Source of the DNA: Flavobacteriales bacterium
GTDB lineage: Bacteria > Bacteroidota > Bacteroidia > Flavobacteriales_D > Crocinitomicaceae
Length of the DNA: 18,720 nt
Direction of reading: 5' to 3'
Assembly (NCBI GenBank): GCA_947458985.1
Contig: CANHBA010000021.1
Coordinates: 1 to 18,720, forward strand
The position numbers and the translations under genes are program-made. This document shows positions 7,548-14,837 of this stretch, piece by piece. The notes beneath the pieces were generated by a model. The model had not been told where the DNA came from, did not search any database, and was given only the letters and a program-made list of their open reading frames with translations. Position 1 is the first letter of the stretch, and each line of letters begins with the position of its first letter.

Positions 7548-8431
7548 TGAATCCGGTAGTTGAACAAATCAAGCAGCAATTCAAAAGCGGCACCATGACC
7601 ATCCGTTTGGTGATGGTCAATTTGGGTGTATTCGCGCTCATTCAGCTGATCAATGCGCTAGAAAGACTGCAAGTTTTGAGCGTTTTTAAAGACTTGCCTG
7701 AAGGCTACGTTAGTCACTTTTTATTTGCGCTACCTGTATTTCGGCTAGAGCATATCCTTTACCAACCCTGGACACTCCTCACCTCTTTATTTGCTCATTT
7801 TGGCTTGTGGCATTTGTTTGGAAATCTCTTATTCCTATATTTTGCAGGCTCTACTTACGAACGTTTTTTTGGTGCCAAACGCCTTTTGCATTTGTATATT
7901 CTTGGGGGCTTGGCAGGTAACTTAACCGAAATCTTAGCGCATCAAGTGTTTCCGGCACTTCAAGGCAGTGCCTTCTCAGTTGTGGGCGCTTCTGGTGCCA
8001 TTATGGCCATCTTTATGGCGCTCGCAATTGCGCAACCCCAATTGAAGGTGCAACTTTTTGGCATCTTTCCGTTGCGCATTTATATGTTGGCCATCTTTTT
8101 CTTTCTCAAAGATTTAACTGCTGTCGGAACAGCCGATCAAATTGCGCACTTTGCGCACATCGGCGGTGCACTTTTTGGCATCTGGAGTATCCAACAATTT
8201 TGGCATGTGAGGCTTTCTAGACCCTGGTTGGGCATCCAATTCAAGAAAGCAAACTCACACCTCAAAGTTAAAAAAGGCGGCCGCCCAGTGAGTGATGAAC
8301 AATACCGCGCCAACAAGCAAGAAAGACAAGCACGCCTAGATGCCATTCTAGACAAAATTTCTAAACGGGGTTACGACGCGCTTTCCAAAGAGGAGAAAGA
8401 CTTTTTATTTCAACAGAGCAAAGATGTCTAA
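7547..8431 (+). CDS. Rhomboid family intramembrane serine protease 2 with C-terminal cytosolic tail
   Basis: The 294-residue paralogue of the preceding gene lacks the long helix 3-4 insertion. The catalytic pair is Ser149 (VVGASGA) and His204 (AHFAHIGGA). WHLFGNLL (from residue 88) supplies the helix-2 His and Asn. After the last membrane helix there is a basic tail of about 75 residues. Its final part, RPVSDEQYRANKQERQARL to FLFQQSKD, resembles the small helical tail domain found on many Bacteroidota rhomboids. ATG 7547 is chosen because it overlaps the upstream stop by one base; an in-frame TTG at 7514 would overlap by 34 bases. Two rhomboids in tandem suggest distinct substrates or a heteromeric arrangement, which the sequence cannot decide. 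Confidence 0.92.
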   Translation: MNPVVEQIKQQFKSGTMTIRLVMVNLGVFALIQLINALERLQVLSVFKDLPEGYVSHFLFALPVFRLEHILYQPWTLLTSLFAHFGLWHLFGNLLFLYFAGSTYERFFGAKRLLHLYILGGLAGNLTEILAHQVFPALQGSAFSVVGASGAIMAIFMALAIAQPQLKVQLFGIFPLRIYMLAIFFFLKDLTAVGTADQIAHFAHIGGALFGIWSIQQFWHVRLSRPWLGIQFKKANSHLKVKKGGRPVSDEQYRANKQERQARLDAILDKISKRGYDALSKEEKDFLFQQSKDV

Positions 8432-9542
8432 AAAGCGAACATCTATCCTTTCCGCGCCCTTTAAACTGGCGACAGCATGTACCCTCATCGGTTTGCTCTT
8501 TAGTTACCTTGCGCCTTATATTCATCCGTCGACAATTCCATCACTTCCTTTTTTTGGCCTCAGTTACCCTATCTTTCTTGGACTTACCCTGCTTTGGTTC
8601 GTGATTTGGAGTGTGTTCAGGTCTCGTTGGGCCATTTTTTGCTTGCTGACACTGCTCATCGGAGGTAAACTACATTTTAGGAATTTCTCTTTAACTGGCA
8701 GTAATTCTGAATTACCAACGACCCATGGGCTAAAAATATTGAGTTACAACGTTAGGCTTTTTGACTTATTTAATCCCTCTTTTGAAAATGCACTCGATGG
8801 GCGCAACGAAATATTTCAGTTCATCGACAAAGAGCAGCCCGATGTTCTTTGCTTGCAAGAATTTTACCGCCAAGACAAACCCACGCGCTTTGAGGTCATG
8901 GATTCGCTCAACCGCATCATGCAAACCAAAGACTACCACGAGCGCAGCGCACACAAGAGACGCACCCGCGAAAACTACGGTATTGCCATGTTTTCTAAAT
9001 ATCCCATGATAGCTAGAGGTGATGTCATGTTTGAAACCCAAGGAGTCCAGGATTTCAATTATTGCATTTTTGCCGATATCGTAAAAGGTACCGATACCTT
9101 TCGCGTTTATAACGTGCACCTACAGTCTATTCGCTTACATACCGACCCACACATCGAAGGGGAAGAAGTCCAAACTTATGGCAGCAAAAAAGGTGCAATT
9201 GCTGTATACCGCAAGTTGCGCAGCGCCTTTGAAAAACGGGCCTCACAAGCACGCAGGGTTGTGGAACACCTGCAAACATCGCCTTACCCGGTTATTGTCT
9301 GTGGCGACTTCAACGACACCCCAATGTCGTATACCTACAATCAGTTCCAATTGCGCTTGCTCGATGCCTTTAGAGGCAGTGGTTTAGGCTTAGGCAGCAC
9401 GTATGTTGGACGCTTACCCGCCGGCCGCATAGATTACCTTTTTTACAGCCCCCAACTTCAGGCTGCACAATTTAAGATTCAAACACACACACGCAGTGAC
9501 CACCGCGCCGTGAGCTGTGTATTCTACAAAACGCAAAAATGA
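8424..9542 (+). CDS. Membrane-anchored endonuclease/exonuclease/phosphatase family protein
   Basis: The 372-residue protein begins with three membrane helices (about 13-33, 45-64 and 69-84), followed by a complete EEP domain. Metal and catalytic residues are Asn109 (SYNVR), Glu146 (LCLQEF), His232 (NVHLQS), Asp295/Asn297 (CGDFND), Asp337 (RIDYLF) and the terminal Asp359-His360 pair (SDHRAV). The fold covers DNase I, apurinic endonucleases and phosphoesterases, so the substrate cannot be called. Membrane anchoring with a probable extracytoplasmic domain argues against a core DNA-repair role despite the neighbouring mutL. The start overlaps the upstream stop by 8 bases and the stop overlaps the next ATG by 4 bases, so it is part of a translationally coupled run. 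Confidence 0.88.
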   Translation: MSKKRTSILSAPFKLATACTLIGLLFSYLAPYIHPSTIPSLPFFGLSYPIFLGLTLLWFVIWSVFRSRWAIFCLLTLLIGGKLHFRNFSLTGSNSELPTTHGLKILSYNVRLFDLFNPSFENALDGRNEIFQFIDKEQPDVLCLQEFYRQDKPTRFEVMDSLNRIMQTKDYHERSAHKRRTRENYGIAMFSKYPMIARGDVMFETQGVQDFNYCIFADIVKGTDTFRVYNVHLQSIRLHTDPHIEGEEVQTYGSKKGAIAVYRKLRSAFEKRASQARRVVEHLQTSPYPVIVCGDFNDTPMSYTYNQFQLRLLDAFRGSGLGLGSTYVGRLPAGRIDYLFYSPQLQAAQFKIQTHTRSDHRAVSCVFYKTQK

Positions 9543-10096
9543 TTGCCCTAATCGATTGTGGCAGCAGCAAAACGCCAGCCATTGCTGAACACCTCGATGA
9601 ATACATCGATGTACAGACCATTGGCTTATTGGATTTCAAGAGCACCCTATTAGATCACTTCGACGGAATTGTGTTGTCGGGAGCCCCTATTTTGCTCACA
9701 GACATAGACCCAAACCCTTATTTAACCCACCTTTCCTGGATCAAGACCTACCAAAAACCCCTACTAGGCATTTGTTTTGGCCATCAGATCATTGGCTTGC
9801 TAAATGGGGCACGCGTCTCAAAAATGCGCGAAGACCGCGGTTTTCAAGAAATTGAAGTTATACAAGACGACCTGATTTTTGAACGCCTCCCTGACATCTT
9901 TGAGATGCAAGAAGACCACTGCGAACATATTTCGGTACCACAAGGCTTTGATTTATTGGCTTGCTCGGATGCTTGTATCAATGAAGCCATGAAACACAAG
10001 TTGTTGCCGCAATACGGCGTGCAGTTTCATCCGGAGGTGTCGGGCAATTACGGACACGTATTGCTTTCGAATTTTGCAGCGTTGGTGTTGGGCTAA
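9539..10096 (+). CDS. Stand-alone class I glutamine amidotransferase (GMP synthase-like)
   Basis: The 185-residue protein is a single glutaminase domain. The nucleophile elbow is GICFGHQ with Cys79, and the rest of the triad is His164 and Glu166 in QFHPE. The oxyanion-side motif LSGAP lies at about residues 46-50. The layout matches the glutaminase half of GuaA, but no ATP-pyrophosphatase or synthetase domain follows. It therefore either works with a partner subunit encoded elsewhere or hydrolyses another gamma-glutamyl substrate. It overlaps the upstream gene by 4 bases and ends 3 bases from the convergent regulator gene, without a terminator. Related sequences are often annotated as GMP synthase, but calling it guaA on this evidence would be too strong. 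Confidence 0.85.
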   Translation: MIALIDCGSSKTPAIAEHLDEYIDVQTIGLLDFKSTLLDHFDGIVLSGAPILLTDIDPNPYLTHLSWIKTYQKPLLGICFGHQIIGLLNGARVSKMREDRGFQEIEVIQDDLIFERLPDIFEMQEDHCEHISVPQGFDLLACSDACINEAMKHKLLPQYGVQFHPEVSGNYGHVLLSNFAALVLG

Positions 10097-10099
10097 GGG

Positions 10100-10789
10100 T
10101 TATTTGCCTGCAATTTGCAACAGGCGCTCTCTTTGCAAGACGAATATTTTGCGGGTCTGCACCTCAATAATACCTTCTTCTTTGAAATCTTTGAGCAAGC
10201 GAATGAGTGTTTCGGTGGCGGTACCTACAAAATTAGCGAGGTCTTCTCTACTGAGGTTGATGGGTTGGTTGTCAAAAACATCCATTAGGATGAGCATGGT
10301 AAAGGCCAAGCGCTCGCGCACACTCTTTTGGGCCATATTGGTAATGAAATCGGCGCGGTCTGCGAGTTCTTTAGAAAGCTCTTTGATGATGCCGTTGCGC
10401 AACACAGGATTGGTATCCATGAGGTTCAGGAAGTCTTCTTTGCCGATAAAGCAGATATTGCTCTCCTCTAAGACCTCTGCACCTACTTTATAGGGTTCTT
10501 CAGTGAACATGGCTCTAAAGCCAACCATTTCTCCTGCTTTGGCAATATGAATGATTTGTTCTTTGCCTTCGTCGCCGCGCTTAAAAATCTTGACCATTCC
10601 TTGATTGATGCAGTAGACACCTCTTGGAAAGGAACCTTCTAAAAATACGGCTTGATGCTTTTTGTAGTAATTGCAAGCGCGGTGAGAATTCAGGTGATCG
10701 AGCTCGTCTGAACAAAAATTGTTGAGTAAAGAATTTTGCCTTCCTGTACAGGTTTGGCAGGTCACATGCTTGTGAGATTTTTCGAGCAT
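10100..10789 (-). CDS. FNR-like Crp/Fnr-family transcriptional regulator
   Basis: The 229-residue protein has an N-terminal cysteine cluster (Cys11, Cys14, Cys26; also Cys39), a cyclic-nucleotide-binding-type beta-roll (about 35-125), a long dimer helix (about 128-160) and a winged helix-turn-helix (about 175-222). Cys113 in NICFIGKEDF aligns by eye with Cys122 of E. coli FNR, so four cysteines could hold an oxygen-labile Fe-S cluster. The recognition helix reads TATETLIRLLKDF: the Glu and Arg that read the TGA core are kept, but the FNR serine is isoleucine (residue 196). ATG 10789 is preferred to an in-frame TTG at 10810. Divergent placement from hemN and the cbb3 genes makes it their likely oxygen- or redox-responsive controller. 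Confidence 0.88.
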   Translation of the reverse strand: MLEKSHKHVTCQTCTGRQNSLLNNFCSDELDHLNSHRACNYYKKHQAVFLEGSFPRGVYCINQGMVKIFKRGDEGKEQIIHIAKAGEMVGFRAMFTEEPYKVGAEVLEESNICFIGKEDFLNLMDTNPVLRNGIIKELSKELADRADFITNMAQKSVRERLAFTMLILMDVFDNQPINLSREDLANFVGTATETLIRLLKDFKEEGIIEVQTRKIFVLQRERLLQIAGK

Positions 10790-10807
10790 TGTATTTTGGG
10801 ATTTACT

Positions 10808-10823
10808 CAAATATACAAAATTA
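10808..10823 (-). promoter_or_regulatory. Candidate promoter elements for the FNR-like regulator gene
   Basis: Read on the minus strand, TATATTTG (10815-10808) and TAATTTTG (10823-10816) lie end to end and both match TAnnTTTG. They are 19 and 27 bases upstream of ATG 10789. A clear -33 TTG is not seen at the expected distance. The palindrome at 10840-10853 lies just upstream, so the regulator could also control its own gene. Confidence 0.45.
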
Positions 10824-10839
10824 AGCTGAATCTAGAAAG

Positions 10840-10853
10840 CTGATGAACGTCAT
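10840..10853. promoter_or_regulatory. Candidate FNR-type operator upstream of hemN
   Basis: CTGAT-GAAC-GTCAT keeps the dyad TGA-N6-TCA and matches 7 of the 10 defined positions of the FNR box TTGAT-N4-ATCAA. It is followed by six T, a feature shared with the site at 14606-14619. It lies in the 98-base gap between the divergent regulator and hemN, centred 41 bases before the hemN ATG. Confidence 0.5.
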
Positions 10854-10875
10854 TTTTTATGCCTTTCAAAAACTT

Positions 10876-10883
10876 GAAATTTG
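10876..10883 (+). promoter_or_regulatory. Candidate -7-like element for hemN
   Basis: GAAATTTG differs from TAnnTTTG only at the first base. The decamer GAAATTTGCA (10876-10885) is repeated exactly before ccoS, in both cases two bases before the ATG. If it is the -7 element, transcription would start at or next to the start codon. Confidence 0.4.
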
Positions 10884-10887
10884 CAGC

Positions 10888-12252
10888 ATGAATACCAATG
10901 AGTTGATCAAAAAATACAATGTGCCGGGTCCGAGATACACCTCGTACCCGACCGTTCCCTTCTGGAAAAATCAAACATTAAAAGCTGCCGATTGGCTCGA
11001 AAAATTAAGCCAGAAACGACTACAAACAACAAATACATCCTTTGGTATTTATATTCACCTTCCCTTCTGTGAGTCCTTGTGTACTTTTTGTGGCTGTCAT
11101 AAGCGCATTACCAAGAACCACCAGATAGAGACACCTTACATCGATAGCGTGCTTCAAGAATGGGCACTCTACCAATCTGAACTTACTACACCTATAGCAA
11201 TCAAGGAATTGCATTTAGGTGGCGGTACCCCAACCTTTTTTGCGCCTGAAGAATTGGTACGGCTCACCAAAGGCTTGTTTGAACAACAACAAATTGACCC
11301 CGCGCAATGCGATTTAAGTTTTGAAGCGCATCCGGGCTCTACCTCGCTCGTTCATTTGCTTGCGTTATTTGAAGTGGGCTACCGCAGGGTTTCTTTTGGC
11401 ATTCAAGATTACGACCCAATTGTTCAAAAAGCCATTCATCGGGTCCAAAGTTTTGACATGGTGAAAAGCGTGCATTTAAAAGCCAAGGAGCTCGGCTATA
11501 GCGTCAATCACGACCTCGTTTATGGTTTGCCGTTTCAAAATTTAAAAGGGTTTGCATCGACCATTGAACAAACTATTGAACTTTCACCAGAACGCATTGC
11601 GCTATATGGCTATGCACATGTGCCATGGGTAAAAGGAACAGGGCAACGTGGCTACGACGAACACAACCTGCCCAAAGACGCCGAAAAAAGAGCACTTTAC
11701 GAAATGGCCTACGACAAACTGCTCGCTGCGGGCTACATTGCCATTGGGATGGATCATTTTGCGCTGCCAAAAGATCCGCTTTCACTTGCTTTTGACCATA
11801 AAATCTTACACCGAAATTTTATGGGTTATACCCATCGGCAAACTGATGACATGCTCGGCTTGGGCATGTCTGCTATTTCAGATTGCTGGACCGCCTTCGC
11901 TCAAAATGACAAGACCGTGGAGGGTTATCAAGCGCAAATTGCAAAAGGTGAACTCGCTGTTTTTAAAGGGCATTTTCTCAACGAAGAAGAGCTTATTATT
12001 AGGCGACACATTTTAGATTTAATGTGCCATTTTGAAACAAAATGGAGCACTGAACTTCAACATATCGGTTTCTACCTTCCAATCTTTAACAAGTTAGAAG
12101 GTCTTTTGCAGGATGAACTGATTGAAATAAGCGAAGAGAAATTAGTTATTCTGCCAAAAGGAACCCCATTTGTACGCAATGTATGCATGGCCTTTGACCT
12201 CGATTTACATAGACAGACACCAGATAAACCACTTTTTTCTGCAACAATTTGA
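10888..12252 (+). CDS. hemN: Oxygen-independent coproporphyrinogen III oxidase (radical SAM)
   Basis: The 454-residue enzyme converts coproporphyrinogen III to protoporphyrinogen IX without oxygen, using SAM radicals, and so supplies haem under low oxygen. The family N-terminus LIKKYNVPGPRYTSYPTVPFW is present. The Fe-S motif is CESLCTFC (Cys61, Cys65, Cys68), followed by Cys70, which HemN enzymes also conserve. The SAM-binding glycine motif is GGGTPTF (111-117). The HemN C-terminal domain follows (about 360-440). Length is normal for HemN and longer than HemW-type proteins. ATG 10888 is chosen because family members begin there; an in-frame ATG at 10843 would add 15 atypical residues and run through the palindrome. 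Its stop overlaps the ccoI start, linking haem supply to oxidase assembly. Confidence 0.94.
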   Translation: MNTNELIKKYNVPGPRYTSYPTVPFWKNQTLKAADWLEKLSQKRLQTTNTSFGIYIHLPFCESLCTFCGCHKRITKNHQIETPYIDSVLQEWALYQSELTTPIAIKELHLGGGTPTFFAPEELVRLTKGLFEQQQIDPAQCDLSFEAHPGSTSLVHLLALFEVGYRRVSFGIQDYDPIVQKAIHRVQSFDMVKSVHLKAKELGYSVNHDLVYGLPFQNLKGFASTIEQTIELSPERIALYGYAHVPWVKGTGQRGYDEHNLPKDAEKRALYEMAYDKLLAAGYIAIGMDHFALPKDPLSLAFDHKILHRNFMGYTHRQTDDMLGLGMSAISDCWTAFAQNDKTVEGYQAQIAKGELAVFKGHFLNEEELIIRRHILDLMCHFETKWSTELQHIGFYLPIFNKLEGLLQDELIEISEEKLVILPKGTPFVRNVCMAFDLDLHRQTPDKPLFSATI

Positions 12253-14609
12253 GTACTAAAGCCTGTTACCATTGTGGCGATGCGCTACCGCAGCGACCGA
12301 TCAAAATCGAGCAACACTTATTTTGTTGCACCGGCTGTGCTAATGTGTTTCAATTATTGGAACAAAACCACATGGGGGCTTTTTATCAGTACGAGCCCAT
12401 GGCAGGTAGTAAGCCCGGTAAAGAACGCGCTGATCAATACGCTTTTCTGGACTTGCCCGAGATCAGAAAACGCTATGTTTCCTTTGAAAACGAACAGCAA
12501 GTGAGGGTCACGCTTTCACTTCCTGCAATTCATTGTTCTTCTTGTATCTACCTTCTTGAAAACCTACCTAAATTAGAAGCAAAAGTCTTGCGTGTGCAAG
12601 TTCATTTTGCGCGCAAAGAAGCTGCGGTGGTTTTCTCTAGCGAATTCGCCCTTTCGGAATTGGCACTTTTACTTAATTATATTGGGTATCCGCCAGATTT
12701 CAGTAAAAACGAACAAGGTCAATCCAAACAAGACCGCACTTTTCTTTTTCAATTAGGTATTGCGGGTTTTGCCTTTGGTTCAATTATGCTTTGGAGCACC
12801 CCCGACTACTTCGGACTCGGCAAAGAAAATCCAAAATTCAGGGATTTCACAGCCCTTTTAAGTTTCTTGGCAAGTCTTCCTGTTTTGCTCTTTTCGGCAC
12901 GTCCATATTTCATTTCTGCCTACAAAGCACTCCGCAGCAAGAGCATCAACCTAGATGTACCAATTACACTCGGCATAATAGCACTTTACACCCAGAGTGT
13001 GCTACAAATTTTTAGTGGAAAAGGCGCAGGATACATGGACAGCTTTGCGGGCTTTATTTTCTTTTTACTCATCGGCAAATGGTTTCAAAACCTCACTTAC
13101 GCTTCTTTGTCTTTTGACCGGGACTTCAGTAGTTTTTTTCCTGTGGCCATCCAGCGCATAGGCACCGACCAATCCAAAGAAACTGTCCCAGTTGAACAGC
13201 TACAAATTGGCGATCTTATAGAAGTTAGAAATGAAGAAATCATACCTTGCGACAGCGAGCTATTGAGCGAAGAAGCTTTTATAGATTACAGCTTCGTTAC
13301 AGGTGAAGCCCTGCCTATACTGATTCATAAGGGGGCGCTGGTCTATGCTGGCGGGCAAGTGCAAGGTTTGTCAAGCCGCATGTTGGTGAAGGCTAGTACC
13401 AACCGCAGCCACCTCACGCAACTTTGGAATGAAACCAAAGATAAAACACCTAAAAATCAACTGATTCGCTACCAAGACCGCATGGCACAATATTTTCTCG
13501 TCATCCTGCTATTCATTGCCGCAAGCAGCGCAATCTGCTGGTATTGGATTGATCCGAGTGCCATTTTTAGGGTCGTTGTGGCTATACTTATTGTGGCTTG
13601 TCCTTGCGCACTTGCGTTATCTGCACCATTTACACTTGGCAATGCCATGCGCGTTTTGGGTAATGCTGGGCTCTATTTAAAAAATACAAGCGTGGTGGAG
13701 GCACTCACCACAATAGATACGATTGTCTTGGATAAAACTGGCACCCTAACCGACCCAACAAGTTACAAGATCAGCATCCAAAGCAATCAGTTACAAGAAC
13801 AAGAGTTTGAAGTTTTTGTCAATATGGCGCAGCAGTCTACCCACCCACTTTCTCGGGCCTTAGCTCAAGCCTATCCTGAAACCAACATTATTGAACTTTC
13901 GCAAATTGAAGAGCTCAAGGGCCAGGGAATAAAAGCTGTATATAAGCAAAAAACGTATCTGCTGGGTTCTGCGGATTTTATTGGAGAAAAGCAATTAGGA
14001 AAAGGAAGTGAACTTTTCATGAAGGTCGGCACTCAGATAGCTCACCTTGTATTTACAAGTAGTTGGCGCACAGACGCCATACACGCCATTCTTGAACAAC
14101 ATGGAGCTGCCAATTGTTACGTGCTCTCTGGCGACCACAACCAAGACAAAGCGGCGCTGCTCCAACTTGGCTTTTTAGAAAGTCAACTCTATTTTGAACT
14201 CAGTCCTCAACAAAAAGCAGATCAAATTCAGGCACTTCAGAAAAAAGGCAAACAAGTATTGTACATTGGCGATGGCCTCAACGATGTTGGAGCCTTAGGT
14301 TGTGCAGAAATTGGCATTGCGCTTAGCGAAGATATGTTTCGTTTTACACCAAGTTCTGACGCTATTTTAGAGGCCCAGGCCTTGAAAATGTTGCCGCAAC
14401 TGTTGTCTATTGGGCGCTATGCCAAACGCGTGCTACAAATTTGCTTGGCTTTTTCTTTAAGTTACAACATTTTTGGACTCAGCATTGCCATTTCAGGTCA
14501 ACTCACGCCACTTATTGCTGCTATTCTGATGCCCATTAGCTCTATTACCATTGTGCTACTCAGCACGCTCTTGATCCAAACCAAATTCAAGCGCACCCTT
14601 AAAAGCTGA
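12249..14609 (+). CDS. ccoI: cbb3 oxidase copper-loading P-type ATPase CcoI/FixI
   Basis: This 786-residue P1B-type ATPase moves copper across the inner membrane for cbb3 oxidase assembly. It begins with a cysteine-rich metal-binding segment (CYHCG at 6-10, FCCTGC at 25-30) and a heavy-metal domain with CSSC (96-99). Eight membrane helices follow, with the ion-path motif CPC (451-453). ATPase motifs are TGEALP (351-356), phosphorylated Asp495 in DKTGTLT, His532-Pro533 in STHPLSRAL, and GDGLND (674-679). The start is TTG 12249, overlapping the hemN stop (TTGA). No ATG gives a complete N-terminus, and the cysteine motif begins at residue 6. The CcoI call over a generic CopA rests on the N-terminal cysteine domain and the ccoS-ccoNO neighbours. 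Confidence 0.93.
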   Translation: MSTKACYHCGDALPQRPIKIEQHLFCCTGCANVFQLLEQNHMGAFYQYEPMAGSKPGKERADQYAFLDLPEIRKRYVSFENEQQVRVTLSLPAIHCSSCIYLLENLPKLEAKVLRVQVHFARKEAAVVFSSEFALSELALLLNYIGYPPDFSKNEQGQSKQDRTFLFQLGIAGFAFGSIMLWSTPDYFGLGKENPKFRDFTALLSFLASLPVLLFSARPYFISAYKALRSKSINLDVPITLGIIALYTQSVLQIFSGKGAGYMDSFAGFIFFLLIGKWFQNLTYASLSFDRDFSSFFPVAIQRIGTDQSKETVPVEQLQIGDLIEVRNEEIIPCDSELLSEEAFIDYSFVTGEALPILIHKGALVYAGGQVQGLSSRMLVKASTNRSHLTQLWNETKDKTPKNQLIRYQDRMAQYFLVILLFIAASSAICWYWIDPSAIFRVVVAILIVACPCALALSAPFTLGNAMRVLGNAGLYLKNTSVVEALTTIDTIVLDKTGTLTDPTSYKISIQSNQLQEQEFEVFVNMAQQSTHPLSRALAQAYPETNIIELSQIEELKGQGIKAVYKQKTYLLGSADFIGEKQLGKGSELFMKVGTQIAHLVFTSSWRTDAIHAILEQHGAANCYVLSGDHNQDKAALLQLGFLESQLYFELSPQQKADQIQALQKKGKQVLYIGDGLNDVGALGCAEIGIALSEDMFRFTPSSDAILEAQALKMLPQLLSIGRYAKRVLQICLAFSLSYNIFGLSIAISGQLTPLIAAILMPISSITIVLLSTLLIQTKFKRTLKS

Positions 14610-14619
14610 TATAAATCAG
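14606..14619. promoter_or_regulatory. Candidate FNR-type operator before ccoS (overlaps the ccoI stop)
   Basis: CTGAT-ATAA-ATCAG is a perfect 5-bp dyad with the FNR core TGAT-N4-ATCA; only the outermost bases differ from TTGAT-N4-ATCAA. It includes the ccoI TGA and is followed by seven T. The alternative reading is a weak terminator, but the stem has only two G-C pairs and the sister site before hemN is imperfect as a hairpin. Confidence 0.6.
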
Positions 14620-14664
14620 TTTTTTTCAAAAACCCGGGTCATACTTATTGGTCCTTACTCTGAC

Positions 14665-14672
14665 GAAATTTG
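14665..14672 (+). promoter_or_regulatory. Candidate -7-like element for the ccoSNOQP genes
   Basis: GAAATTTG lies inside the decamer GAAATTTGCA (14665-14674), which is identical to the one before hemN and equally placed two bases before ATG 14677. No -33 TTG stands at normal spacing, which would fit an activator-dependent promoter. Confidence 0.4.
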
Positions 14673-14676
14673 CATT

Positions 14677-14835
14677 ATGGGAATCGTATACCTTATGCTT
14701 ATTGTCAGTCTCTGTTTGGCAGCGTTATTTTTGGGCTTCTTCTTCTGGGCCACAAAAAACGGACAATTCGACGACGACTACGGGCCTTCGGTACGCGTCC
14801 TGTTTGAAGATGAACCAACCACTAAAGATGTTTAA
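14677..14835 (+). CDS. ccoS: cbb3-type cytochrome oxidase assembly protein CcoS
   Basis: This is a very short 52-residue gene. The product begins MGIVYLMLIVSLCLAAL and forms one membrane helix (about residues 3-24). It then has the CcoS hallmark of a tryptophan, a short hydrophilic turn and an acidic stretch: FFWATKNGQFDDDYGPSVRVL. CcoS is needed for inserting haem and copper into the cbb3 core in bacteria where it has been studied. Its position between ccoI and ccoNO is the usual one. A 67-base gap with a palindrome separates it from ccoI, and ccoNO starts 2 bases after its stop. An overlapping longer open frame (14648-14857) has no family resemblance. Confidence 0.9.
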   Translation: MGIVYLMLIVSLCLAALFLGFFFWATKNGQFDDDYGPSVRVLFEDEPTTKDV

Positions 14836-14837
14836 AA

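Noticed and set aside
6771..8431. Tandem rhomboid genes as a recent duplication
   Set aside because: The proteins differ greatly outside the catalytic motifs, and the pair next to mutL is, from memory, an old and widespread Bacteroidota arrangement.
8766..9119. Open frame of 117 codons on the minus strand
   Set aside because: It is antisense to conserved parts of the endonuclease/exonuclease/phosphatase gene and shows no recognisable motif.
10074..10493. Open frame of 139 codons on the plus strand
   Set aside because: It runs antisense to the FNR-like regulator, whose protein features are unambiguous.
10902..10911. TTGATCAA palindrome resembling an FNR half-site pair
   Set aside because: It lies within hemN codons for the conserved ELIKK segment and lacks the 4-base spacer of an FNR box.
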